Assembly (NCBI GenBank): GCA_950295325.1
Contig: OX485809.1
Location: forward strand, 32,316,144 to 32,380,143
Origin: Polytrichum commune
Lineage: Eukaryota; Streptophyta; Polytrichopsida; Polytrichales; Polytrichaceae
Reading direction: 5' to 3'
Length of the DNA: 64,000 nucleotides
Part shown: positions 48,749 to 59,760 of the stretch, in pieces
How the letters are laid out: each line of letters begins with the position of its first letter
How positions within the stretch are numbered: position 1 is the first letter of the stretch
The notes under the pieces: generated by a model
Database searches by the model: none
What the model saw: only the letters and a program-made list of their open reading frames with translations
What the model was told of the DNA's origin: nothing
Made by a program: the position numbers and the translations under genes

Positions 48749-50734
48749 TTGAGCTTATATGAATTTTAGTTTTTGTGTGGTTTGAGCATTGGTGGATTGT
48801 TGTGCTTTGTAAAATGATTTGGATAGGTTTTGATTGATTTGGTCATTGGAGATTCATTTTTCGGCGTAGTGAAATTGTTTGGCTTTCTTGAATGTTAGGT
48901 AATTATGTTTGTTCTTTATGAATATTTTTAGATTATGAACTATCCATGTAAGGTAGGTTGTTGAGGGTGGTTAGCTAGTCTATATGGTATGGTGTGGGCT
49001 ATGTGCATATGTGGTATAGGGGATTGCGGCTTTGGTTGTACCTTTGTAAGTTGGTAAATATGCTTGGTCATTACCATGTATGTTTGTGTGTGCTCTTAAT
49101 TTTTGGATCGTGATTTCATGTAGGAGCCAAGTGACAAGGTGGACTAATGAGGCTATGAGAAGTTTGTATGGGTGAGTATGTTGAGAGGTTGGGTGCCTTA
49201 TGTGGGTTGTCTATTAGGTAGATAATGTTTAGGCTGTTGGTAAAAATGTGAATATCTTGGGATGGGTTTTGAGCGTTGGTGAGTTTGTGTGTAGTATGTT
49301 TTGGAAGCCTGACAATCTTCATGCTATTTGCATGTTGTTAATTAGGCTATACACTCATGAGCATGCTATGCTTGTATGGCCTTTATCATGTGGTGGTATA
49401 AAGGAGTTGTATGTGTATATGCTCTTTTGGGGTTGTATTTTGGTGGGTCTAAGGTGTATAAATCTAGCGGGATGGCCAATATTGGGATTTGTGTGTGTGT
49501 GTGTGGGGGGGAAGGGGGGGGGGATGTGGTGATGACAAGTTTTTCTTTTGGGTACGTTCGTCCATTCATTTGACGTGTTTACTTTGTAAGGTTTTATGGT
49601 GGTTGTAGGGTATGATGTATGATGGTATAAAGATTTTTTTGTAAAGAATAAAAATAATCTTGGATGGTTTGTTGTAGTTAGAGGGCAAATGTGTGTGCTA
49701 CGGGTGGGGTGTCTAGGTTGTGATTGTTGGCTCTGGTTGGCTGTAGTAAGATAGCCATCGTGGTTCTAGTGTGTAGTGGAAGGCATTTGATGAGATGGGC
49801 AATGATTATGTGAATATCTTGTTTCATTTTTTATAGTTTGTGAGGTGTCCAATTTTTGTGGTTGAGTACATTGATGGTGATGTTGTTGAGGCTTCCTTTG
49901 GTAGCCATTATGGCCCAATGTATTTCTTTTTTGTGGTTTGGTACTCAGTGCACTAATCTTGCACTTTGCCAAATATGATGTCTCTCTTGTGAGGAGAGAT
50001 TGACCACAAGCTCAATGGAGAACCATAAATAGCATGGAAAACCCAAATCCACTTTTCAAAACATCATCAAGAAGCAAACCTTGCACACTTTCCTAGAAAT
50101 GTTCTCTTCTGGAAAACGACCTCCAACTGGTGCTAAGGAGGTACTACCTCTAAACCAAAGACCACATTGTGATCTTGAGGGACATTAGATTGAAATTAAT
50201 TACTTTAAGTTGCATAAAGTAGCTTCGTGGCAAATGAGTCATGTTGGTTGCTTTCCATCACATCATGAAATAGCAACATACCATGATGGTTCATTCGTTT
50301 CAATACATCCAACTACACCTTCAGATGAGCAAGACTCTCCTACTTACAACTACATAGTACACCATCAAGGAAACCATCTATGCGACGCATGAGCAATCGC
50401 CGGGGACAAATGGGTTTTTCATTCATGTATATGCCAAGAAACACATGCGCTCTGTTTCATTGATGATTCCATGATAATGTGATCAATTGAGACCTAGCAA
50501 CAGAAGGGGACGAAAAAAAAAGACCTCCTCTGAGGTTCATGGTTTAGTGCTTTTTTCTGTTGGGTCCAATGACACTAAATTGAAGCGTTCACACTTGTTT
50601 GGCCCTGAAAACTTTGATTTTCAAGGTCTAGGTGGTTCGCTGCATGTTTTAGTCACTCCTCTTGGCAGCTATATCAGTACCACAATTCATATCAGTACAC
50701 TCACCATCTGTTCCGGAGAAGGCAATTAGGGTAC
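48749..50734. other. G+T-rich spacer
   Basis: No recognised gene. A run of G tracts at about 49497-49528, including TGTGGGGGGGAAGGGGGGGG, could form a quadruplex. The frame 50487-50729 resembles nothing known. Confidence 0.4.
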
Positions 50735-50945
50735 AAGCGGGTCTTAAATAGAGACTTTTAGCTCTGCACCCACTTCTCATAGGATATGAAACACAAAAAT
50801 CAGTCCAAGATGATTACCAAATCCAAATTGTGCCTATAGCCATTCCCCTCGTACTTTCAGAGCTCATATGAATATCTATAAAGTGAAGATTCTCTTTCTC
50901 ATTGAATGATCAAATAAATCCCCACACTTATGTTGACAATTGCCA
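50735..50945 (+). repeat. Dispersed ~190 bp repeat, copy R4
   Basis: It starts GGTCTTAAATAGAGACTTTT and carries the shared CTGCACCCACTTCTCATAGG, CAGAGCTCATATGAATAT and CTCATTGAATGATCA blocks. Confidence 0.78.
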
Positions 50946-52031
50946 AGGTTTGAATAATCAAAAAGTTTTAAGCACAAAGTCCAGTTATGGACTGCAAGAT
51001 TGGACTATGAAAGAAATTAAGAATACAGCTAAAGTGTTATACAAATGCAAGTGAACTTATGATTTAAAGGCTGCGTGATTTCCAGTGGAGTAATCATATA
51101 CTGGACAAAGACCCAGCTCGCAGGGATATATTGAGCTAACGTTCTTATTCATAAGCTATTGATATGCTAAGTTAATCAATCTGCAAGACCCATGTCAAAC
51201 ACACCTAGTCAAGTGATCATACTCCAGCAATTAAAACTGGTTTGAGAAGAAATAGAGGAAAATATTATCAAAAAGAATTGTAAGGCTTCAAATCTATTTC
51301 AATGATTTTTTATAGTAGTCATTACTTAGGCTTAGGGTGCAGGGCTTTTCTAGTATTGCTATTTATCACTTCCGCTTAAGCTCCACCTTGTATGAGCAAA
51401 AAGAGGATTACTACCCAGACCCATGAGATCAAGTGATTCTCCCATGAGAAAAATTGACAGAAAACATGAGTTAACAACATCTGCATAAAATCGGGAAGTC
51501 CACAGGAACAGGTGCATCACAGTCCATATTTAGGGACATTAAGGATGTATACAGAATACAGCAATTGGAAGCAAGAAGTATTCACCTGCCAAGTCTCAAG
51601 TCCATGGATGTAATGAGTGGTGTAAAATCAAGGGCAGCAAGTTTGCATTCATGTGAAAAAAATTACCAGTACACATTCAGTGTCTAGCACATGACTTGAT
51701 CAGAAAACATGGACAAATCCAGACAGCTTGGCATCACAAGCCTGAGAAACAAGAGCAGGGCCATGAAGCTCACCAACATAAACAAAGATAGAACTACCAC
51801 AAGCAAGATCCTATAATCAGACCCAGGTCTACCTTCACCAAAGCCTGTTCCTATCAAAAAAGTAAAATCGGCAGTGGTCTTGGGAATGGCATCTCTCCCA
51901 TCTCAAGTACCCTATGATTTTTCAGATCATTCACTTACTAATACGGATATTCCTAATGTTCACCTGGAGACATTCACCGCTGTGTAGATTCTTTGATATG
52001 CTGCTGCACGCAGATAAAACTAATCCCTCAT
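50946..52031. other. Spacer; 3' part probably the UTR of the next gene
   Basis: No frame with homology. Sequence just below 52032 should be the 3' UTR of the minus-strand gene. Confidence 0.4.
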
Positions 52032-52520
52032 TCAGGTGGTTCGATTTTGTCGTCTCTCTATGCTGTTAATAATCCCAGTGAGACCATAAGAAGGACGATC
52101 TAGGAAGCCTTCATATGGAGACTCCAACTTCAACAAAGGCTCGAAGTAATTTCCATACACATACTCCGGCACATACATTTGCTCTTCGTCATCAAACAGT
52201 AGAATGTGACCTTGCCATTCCCAAGTTCTGTATTCCGCATTGGTATCCTCGTCATAGGTGACACATACCTGATGATGTCCCACCTCAACAGAGTTTCCGG
52301 TGTTTGGCAGCAGACTCCCCCAATTTCCGTTGGTGATGATTCTTATGATGTTTTCTGACAATGTAGAGGTCTCTCGCTGGAGATTTGAACGAGCAATCGG
52401 TTCATTCCTGTCCGCTGCTGCAGTGAGTTCCACAGGTGCAATAGCACTGGTGATGTTAGTTGCGTCATCTCTGGTTGCCTCTGTTGCAGGCTCCAACTGA
52501 ATTGCCGTGGGGCGCCCCAT
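52032..52520 (-). CDS. Conserved plant protein of unknown function (at least 162 aa)
   Basis: From ATG 52520 the N-terminal ~65 residues are Thr/Ala/Glu-rich and look disordered. From about residue 66 a compact region has the look of a conserved domain: NGNWGSLLPNTGNSVEVGHH, then HQVCVTYDEDTN, EYRTWEWQGHILLFDDEEQM and VPEYVYGNYFEPL. I believe similar single-copy proteins occur in angiosperms (an EYR-WEW-GH block followed by PEY-YGNYFE), with no known function. No signal peptide or membrane segment. The frame stays open upstream to an acceptor-like CAG near 52545. An exon MSEIAASEYISIL (53416-53378), with a strong GTAAGT donor, could join it in phase and give about 183 aa. The better acceptor at 52556 would instead favour ATG 52520. 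Confidence 0.75.
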   Translation of the reverse strand: MGRPTAIQLEPATEATRDDATNITSAIAPVELTAAADRNEPIARSNLQRETSTLSENIIRIITNGNWGSLLPNTGNSVEVGHHQVCVTYDEDTNAEYRTWEWQGHILLFDDEEQMYVPEYVYGNYFEPLLKLESPYEGFLDRPSYGLTGIINSIERRQNRTT

Positions 52521-52635
52521 TGTGGTTACAGCCGCTGTTTCTTCCTGACTTACTTCTGAATTAAGGCACAGAAAAACACTTCAATCAAAACCTGTGGACT
52601 CATAGTAAACCCTGCCAAAGCTTCCTAAGGTAAGC

Positions 52636-52930
52636 TGGTCTTAGAAGGACACTTTTAGCTCTTCACCTACTTCTCGTAGGATATGATATGATACGAAATA
52701 CGAAATTAGTGCAAGATGATTATCAAATCCAAATAGTGTCCGTAGCCATTTTCCTCATAATTTTTGGATTTTGTATCAATATCTTATACATTATCGAAGT
52801 GAGGATTCCGCTCTAACTGAATGATCATATAGGTCCTCCCAATTATGATGTTGACTATTGAGCATCCTCATATGAATATCTTACACATTATCGAAGTGAG
52901 AAGTCCCTTTCTCATCAAAGGTTAACAAAT
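52636..52930 (+). repeat. Dispersed ~190 bp repeat, copy R5, with internal duplication
   Basis: It starts GGTCTTAGAAGGACACTTTT. It shares CACCTACTTCTCGTAGGATA and a CTGAATGATCATATAGG block with R4. The motif CATTATCGAAGTGAG occurs twice (about 52792 and 52892), so the 3' part is duplicated. It lies just upstream of the unknown-function gene, perhaps in its leader intron. Confidence 0.72.
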
Positions 52931-53416
52931 TTTGAGCACGTAACCCGATCTCTGTTAAACACATGATGCCATTATCGTGTCCGTTCAAGATGAGTAACCG
53001 AATTAACCCCGCTTACCTTAGGTAGATGACCAATATCAGACGAGGACCAGGACGAACACCGGAATAAAGATAATTACACAAAGAAAATAAAATTGACAAA
53101 CAAGAATCACACGTACACCTGATCATCGTTACACCAAGACCAATGTCCAAACCCTAAGGACCCTAAAGCAATCAAAGCACATGCAGTCCGTCTCAAGAAA
53201 ACTGCACCGTATCTGGATCCATCATCCACGAAGTTCAATTCGAATCCCGCACATCCAGAAATGTAATAACACACAACGCATTACCGAAAGGAGCAAAATC
53301 AACATATCACCCAAACCCCAAACTAAATCGACCAAATCAAACTCCACATGGAAATGCGCGGTTGCTACGAAACTTACCAGAATCGAAATATATTCCGAAG
53401 CCGCTATCTCAGACAT

Positions 53417-53659
53417 GTGGCAGTGATGTGTGTGGCAAGGTTAACAACATCCACAATGCCTGTATGGCCGTCATCGGGCAAGCTGCATCGCTTTTGTGTT
53501 CTTTCGCGAGGCCAAGAAGGTGAGAAGAGAACTGAAGAAAGGGGGCCCCGAGGCTTCTACAGACACCGGGTAATACCGGTATGCGGCATGAACAACCTGT
53601 ATATCCGGTTCCCGATCCATTCTCCAAGTGAGTTAATCTTAGGGGTTTCCTAACTAGTG
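53417..53659. promoter_or_regulatory. Possible 5' region of the unknown-function gene
   Basis: A GC-richer stretch upstream of the candidate first exon at 53416-53378. No specific elements could be assigned. Confidence 0.3.
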
Positions 53660-53879
53660 TACACTAAATATTGTTTTTAGTGTCACTTACTACTTTCAAT
53701 TACACTAAGCTATAACTATATACTGTATATCTCATTTTTTTCCAACAAGGTTGATTTGGTTGTTTAGACATTATAGAACATTAACATCTTTACTTGGTAA
53801 AAATTGACATTAATAGTAAAATCATATATAATTGTGCAACTCAAAATAGTAGATGACACTAAATACAATATTTAGTGTA
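53660..53879. mobile_element. 220 bp MITE, copy c
   Basis: Terminal inverted repeats of about 45 bp: TACACTAAATATTGTTTTTA then GTGTCACTTACTACTTTCA on the left; TACACTAAATATTGTATTTA then GTGTCATCTACTATTTTGA read inward from the right. The outer TA pair suggests a Tc1/mariner-type insertion at TA, but the superfamily is not proven. Confidence 0.85.
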
Positions 53880-53888
53880 GCTATTATA

Positions 53889-54224
53889 TACAATAAATAA
53901 TCCTAGTAATGTGGGCCACATTATTTCTCTAGACCCCACATTAAGTTTCAATCCACGTCACATTTGTAGTTTCAAATTTGTATGGGCCACATTAGATGGT
54001 TTTTCATAAAAATTGATGTGGGTTTTTTAATATTGTTCTTAATGTAAGTTGAAAAAGAAATAAAATTGCACAAGAAATTGTTAAGAAGTTTCAAGAAAGA
54101 ATGAGGATAAGACCCCAAGATCTTTGACCCATGTTATTTCCACCCTGACCAGACAATTAGAGTGGTCCATGTTAAAATTTTCCAACTTGATTTTTCACCC
54201 ACACTATTAGGATTATTTATTGTA
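53889..54224. mobile_element. 336 bp MITE of a second family
   Basis: Inverted ends TACAATAAATAATCCTAGTA then ATGTGGG, and from the right TACAATAAATAATCCTAATA then GTGTGGG. It sits 9 bp from the preceding MITE. The interior is non-coding, with GTGGGCCACATT motifs. Confidence 0.82.
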
Positions 54225-55738
54225 GTGTAAGTAAGGATCTTCATTCAAAATCAACCCCACACAAGACAACCCATTTTATTGGGGCCACAACACAAAGGCC
54301 TTGGATTTGTGGGAGCCATGTTAAAGGGACATGTAAAACTATCCCCCCCCCCAAGGTTAATTATGAAATCATCCAACTTACTCTCAATAGATTAAGTTGG
54401 GGTGTATGATACCACTTCCAAAGTTCAATGTATCAAAACAAAACTAAACAAAAATAATGAGCTATAAGGGTTCGAAATATTTTCATGTTCAGCTTCTATA
54501 TATGGTTACCACAAATCTTTAGTCAAAGAGTGGACACAATTTATATCTAGGTGAAAGCACCATGAACCAACTCAAGAGGTCTCAATCATGACGTTGGCTT
54601 TTATTTTTCACATATGAAAAGGAAAAAACTCTCATGTTGGTTGTTGGTCTAGTGGGAACCTTGTGAGAACTATGTGAACCACGGGGAGGAAACACCACTT
54701 GTAGGTGAACTCAAACCAACATATGGATAGTCGTCCGTAGCGAGTACGAAAAATGACTCCCAAGTCTATTGTTGTTCGTAACAGTGACATTCTTGAAATT
54801 GGAAGGAGTTTGCCAAATAGGTTAGTCACCGCAAACCTTGGACACTTCATAGATGGAATACAGTATGGTTGTGTGCACAAGAATACAAGAGCTACATGGC
54901 TCAAGAGAACTTCACCTCGACAAGTTCCCAGGACAAAGGAAAACAAGAAGAGTCATGAAGGAGGACATAAGCCTTCCCCGAACCTTCTAGAGAGGACAAT
55001 ATTATCATTGTTAATTGATAAATGGTATATCCACTTTCCCATCAAGTAGAGAGAAAGAGAGAGAACAACAACAATGACAACGCCAACCTCTAAAGCTAGT
55101 GTGAATGAGGGACACTTCATCCCCATCAAGTACACCATAAGTTGCTTCTCGATACATCTTATTTGATGCCATACTATAAATTCCACATGAGTTTTGAGTG
55201 GTTGCAAGCAATGTGGGATTACCATGTTGCAAAACATAAAGAATATATATAGAAAGCCAAAGCATGAAGTACTCTTGATATTCTAGTTTAGTAAATTTGC
55301 ATATTAGTGTAGGTGAGGTTGCTTACTCATGGTGGGTCGTTCCCAAAACAAGGGCCCCGTACAAGATGGGAATGGAGTACGGTTCATGCTTTATCGAATA
55401 GGCCACACTTGTGACAAGCATTGAATCTCAGTCCATCACTGTTCAATTTGATTTCCCATTGGTTTTACACCCTTGTCCCAAAGCTTCAAACCTTTACTAG
55501 GAAAACTTTCCCAAGGGTTTCCCAAACCATGGTGTCTGAAGTGACGCACCAACCATGACAATAAACTAGTTAATTTGCACCTTTGGCAAAAAACTCTTTG
55601 TCAACATTCATTTGACAAAAGTGGAATTCAAAACGATGTCCAACAACAAATCTCAAGGAGACAATGATTCGTGTGACCACATGTAAATTACAATGTGACC
55701 ACAATGATTATGAGAATGTACGTAGATCAACAAAACAT
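54225..55738. other. Spacer without recognisable genes
   Basis: Overlapping frames around 54632-55265 on both strands match nothing. A C run lies near 54343-54352. Confidence 0.4.
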
Positions 55739-56177
55739 TAGAGCCATATGTAAAGTCACTCAAAGAGGGATGAAACCATGGGCTGAAACCATGGGTTTGG
55801 TCCTTCTTTGAGAAAAGTTTTTTTTTACGAGTTCACTAGCTTGTCATGTATTGGAGCCTAGTTCGAAAATTGGGCAGATTTTTTGGGATGCTCTCTTCCC
55901 ATGTCTCAAAACTTGAAAAAAAAAAAGGGGGATCTAAAATAAGTATGTGCATGGGACCCACACACCTAAATCCCGGATCATCATATGCAACACTTGCTTG
56001 GCCCACCCATCCTAGCAGGAGAAGATAAGAAGTTAATTTTTAACAACCCAACACCACACTTCCTGTATGATGATTTAAGCATTAAAACAACTTGAGTGAC
56101 TTTATGTTAATTCTCGTATACTCAAGGTTTGGGACTAAACCCATGGTTTCATCTCCTTTACTTTACAAATAACTCTA
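55739..56177 (+). mobile_element. ~0.44 kb long-TIR MITE, copy 3
   Basis: Inverted ends of about 50 bp. Left: TAGAGCCATATGTAAAGTC, then GATGAAACCATGG and GGGTTTGGTCC. From the right: TAGAGTTATTTGTAAAGTAA, then GATGAAACCATGGGTTTAGT. It has the same architecture as 36052-36447 and, inverted, 48337-48748. A chance frame at 55846-56028 is ignored. Confidence 0.8.
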
Positions 56178-56640
56178 ATATCTATGTATACATGGATTCC
56201 TTTCCAACAATGCTATGCTTGAACAATACTCCATTCTCCTTTAATATTCTTAGTAAACTATGCTTTTTGAGTATTTAATTTTTGTATCCTTATCCCACCA
56301 AAGCCATTTTGTACGGTGCACTCAAATTACATATGTGGACCCCAAATACTTTGACTTTGTGACCCCAAATCCCTCGAGGAATCCATCTACAGGAGGCTCA
56401 CGAATTTACCTCTTATTGGACACCTAGATTTTCAAGTATAATGAACACATTAATCATGTCTTACATGATTTTTGAAAAGCAAGTGGGGGTAGAGCATGAG
56501 GTATGTGCACACACAATAAGTTCACCACAACATAGACCAAGTGGCATTTTGGTTTCATAACATCTATAGAGGTGATAGTAAAACATGTCCCTACAAGTTG
56601 GTTGTTGATTCATCTCACTTTAAGCTCATTAACACTAATT
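56178..56640. other. Spacer
   Basis: Nothing recognised. Confidence 0.4.
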
Positions 56641-56834
56641 TATCCCAATCAATGCGTGTTACTATGCGGAGTTGCATAGTGCTATAACTATTTACTGACA
56701 ATATCATATTTCACCAAGCAAAACCATATATGTTCTATAATGTCCAAACAAACTATTGAATTTTTTTAGCAAAAATTAAACTCTCCAACAAGACGCTATT
56801 GCACTCTGCATAGTAACATGCACTAATTGGGATA
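56641..56834. mobile_element. 194 bp MITE, related to the 220 bp family
   Basis: Inverted ends TATCCCAATCAATGCGTGTT then ACTATGCGGAGTTGCATAG, and from the right TATCCCAATTAGTGCATGTT then ACTATGCAGAGTGCAATAG. The interior (CACCAAGCAAAACCATA and AATGTCCAAACAA) resembles the interior of the 220 bp family. Confidence 0.8.
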
Positions 56835-57123
56835 ATCAATGTAGACTAATCGAGGGCTCTTTCACTCAAATTTAGAGGTTCATAATAATTCCCAAACTCT
56901 ACGATAATAATATATGTTTTCACCCTCCATGTCATGTGTTATGAACATTGTCCCAAACAAGCGAGTGAAGGCTCCAACATAGCTTATAGGGCTGTGGATT
57001 TGTCAAATTTTCACTTTAATGATATTTGTGTGATGAGCATCTATGACATATAACTAGAACATGGAAAGGTGTAGAGTGAAAGCATGAAGTACAAATGAAC
57101 GTGCTGAGGAGAATTACACCTTT

Positions 57124-57308
57124 AGGGTCTTTAGTGTCACTTACTATTTTGAGTTGTGCGTTGCTAGAACATTTTCCTGTTAAAGTAAAGTATGACCAAG
57201 TAAAGATGTTAATATTCTATAATGCCCAAACAACCAATGAAAAAAATTGAGGTCTATAGAAAATGTCATAGCACAACAAAACATCCTATAGTAAGTGACA
57301 CTAGATAT
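57124..57308. mobile_element. MITE, copy d (TTTAGTGTCAC family, partial)
   Basis: The left end is TTTAGTGTCACTTACTATTTTG. The right end is CCTATAGTAAGTGACACTAG, overlapping the start of the next copy. The outermost bases of the left end are lost. Confidence 0.65.
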
Positions 57309-57519
57309 TGTAATTAGCATCACGTATTATTTGGAATTACACAATGCTATATTGTTTTATTGTATATATCATATTTTACCAAGAAATGTCAAATTGGTTG
57401 TTTGGACATCATAAAGCATCAACAAATTTACCTAGTAAAAAACTACATCACCAGGAAAAAATATATAACATTGTGCAACTCCAAAGAGTAAGTGACACTA
57501 AATACTGTATTTGGTGTGG
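57298..57519. mobile_element. 222 bp MITE, copy e
   Basis: Left ACACTAGATATTGTAATTAG; right, read inward, CCACACCAAATACAGTATTT then AGTGTCACTTACTCTTTGG. The interior contains TTACCAAGAAATGTCAAATT and GGTTGTTTGGACAT as in copies a and c. Confidence 0.75.
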
Positions 57520-59406
57520 TTTGCATAACTTGAACCCACAAGACCGTTTTCTAAAGGCATGTAGATGCATCACCACAAATAACTGCAAGGCCTTTTAACT
57601 AAAAACCCCATCCCAACTTTCAATACATATTGAATGGCCAAGTTCTTTGATACTCATGACTCATATGACTTAATAGCTTTTGTGTCAAGTAATCCTTCAC
57701 TTCATCCAGAATTTTGGTGGAGAGTTTGTTGTTTAATATACAACACTTTCCGTGTTCGGTAACTTTTTGATCTATACTCGGAGATGGTGTGGAGGTTTGA
57801 ATGAAGAACATTCTATATTGGTTCATTAAGGACCAAGCCCATTTAGCACCTCTCCGCATACGAAACGGACCTACCGTCTTCGAATGTCCATTGTTCAAAC
57901 CTCCACACCAACTCCAAGCATGCACCTGAAAATTCAATAGACATGGAAAGCATTGCATGCAAAGCAATGAACTTCCCTTAATTAGAGTTAAAGGATATCT
58001 GTATTGGACCCAACAAAATTCTACCATTTTCCCAGGTTAGATATGGGAGTGTAGTTGCTCAAAGCGTCCGGCATTTGGTGCTTCTACTTGAGAATGAGGT
58101 TGTAGAGCCAGATGTTATAGAAAATACATCAGACTTCTTCCAAGTATACATTGCAAGGGAACAGTGCCGAAGTATTTGAATCAATGACATAATCAGAAGG
58201 ATCTCACTATGAGGCGTCGAAACCTAGCAGCACATTGGAAGTTATTTAGTGTTGAGATTTACGAAGCAAATCCAAGACACCGTAGAGGCAAATCAATTGC
58301 TATTGATTCAATATAGAGCAACCAGCTTTCGTACATTTTAACGCTAGGTGCTCGACTCTTGTGCACACACATGGTGTATGATTCCACATGGATTCATTTG
58401 GGATGGCTTCATTGACAGGAGTCACACCCATGTCATCCGAGAACCCAGAGCATTCAGCATTTGGAAACTGTTGCACGAGTTTGAGAAGAAAGTGCGAGAA
58501 AGAGTTAAGATTGGTGATGACGTTTGGACATGCTTTTAAGGGAAGCAATCACTGGGAAACTGTTGAAATGGTGTGCATTGACACATGATGGTATTAGCGG
58601 ATGTAATAGAATCACATGAACAGGAATTGAGGGCACGTTCCTGTGTGTGGCCGTCCACTTGTGGGCTGCTCTTGCCATTCTGCCTCAGCAATTTGCTTGT
58701 TGCACGTCCTACCTCTCTTTCGGCTCCAACCGAGATGCCTCAAACCATTTTCCCAAATCCCATTCTGACCCCCAGATCCCACCACCACCCGTCCCTCCCA
58801 AGACAGAACTCATCAGTAAGAGAACAACTACGATTCCTAAAGGGGAAGTAGAGAGGGAGGGTATCGAATTACCCGCAGACAGGGGAGACTAAAAATTCCC
58901 CCACCGGAGAACTGATGATGTTGGAGGATCAGCATACACCATGACGCGAGGACCTCTTACGAGGACCTGCACCAGCATAAGCTGAGATGAGGACACATGA
59001 GGACAAATGGTAGGGGAGGAAGGCAGGAGAAATGTATGAACAGGAAATTTGGGGTTTAAGGTTTGGAGATCCACTGATCCACTTGATCCCTTTTTTTATG
59101 TGACTAGTGGCTTGAATCAATTTCTTTGGACCCGACACCAGAAACACACCCCCGAGTGGCGCACCAGATTCTCAAGACCTTCCCGCCTTCACAGCTGAGA
59201 GCAAAATTATGATGATCTTCAAATTTGGGCTTTCACAGGTGTAGGCCTCGACTAGATCACTGATCACTAGTCGGGCCGACAGGAAGAGTTTTTTTTTGGA
59301 TTTTCTTTTCTTTTCTTCTTTCTTTCTTTCTTTCCCCAGCGATTCCTTTCTTTGGCTTTGCTCTTCCTGTGCGTGCCAACAAGGGCTCTCCTGTTGTAAA
59401 CTTTTG
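57520..59406. other. Spacer and probable 3' UTR of the RRM gene
   Basis: The minus-strand frame 58027-57620 (135 residues) resembles no known protein. At 58640-58890 the sequence is GC-richer; plus-strand frames there (GSNRDASNHFPKSHSDPQ, then PPPPVPPK) look slightly protein-like but have no ATG in frame and no domain. 59200-59350 contains pyrimidine-rich tracts and is likely 3' UTR on the minus strand. Confidence 0.45.
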
Positions 59407-59713
59407 CTAACCCGTTGATTGTTCTGAGCCTCCCCCACCGGAGTAGGGTTGTTGTGCAGCCGCTGGCACTGTGTATTGTTGTGTCGAGGCCGACCCAGCT
59501 ACTGGCCCAGCGGAGAGACTGAGACCTGCCCACAAGAAATTCATTAATTTTTGCAGATAAGTGGGCTCGAGAAACAACCGGACAACAAATGAGTGAGATA
59601 ACATAGAAGTAAGGGGAGAAAATTAGAGTGGACTAGAACTTAGCATGGTCCAGAAACCCCGAGCAGTTTAAGACAATAATACAAGTAACAAGTAGAGCAA
59701 ACAACAAACCGGT

Positions 59714-59760
<47 letters not shown>

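Noticed and set aside
49366-49573. Frames rich in Cys/Val/Gly or Pro/His/Thr over the GT and G repeats
   Set aside because: Translation of simple sequence.
57620-58027. 135-residue minus-strand frame
   Set aside because: No domain or family resemblance. Cys/Trp scatter without a pattern suggests chance.
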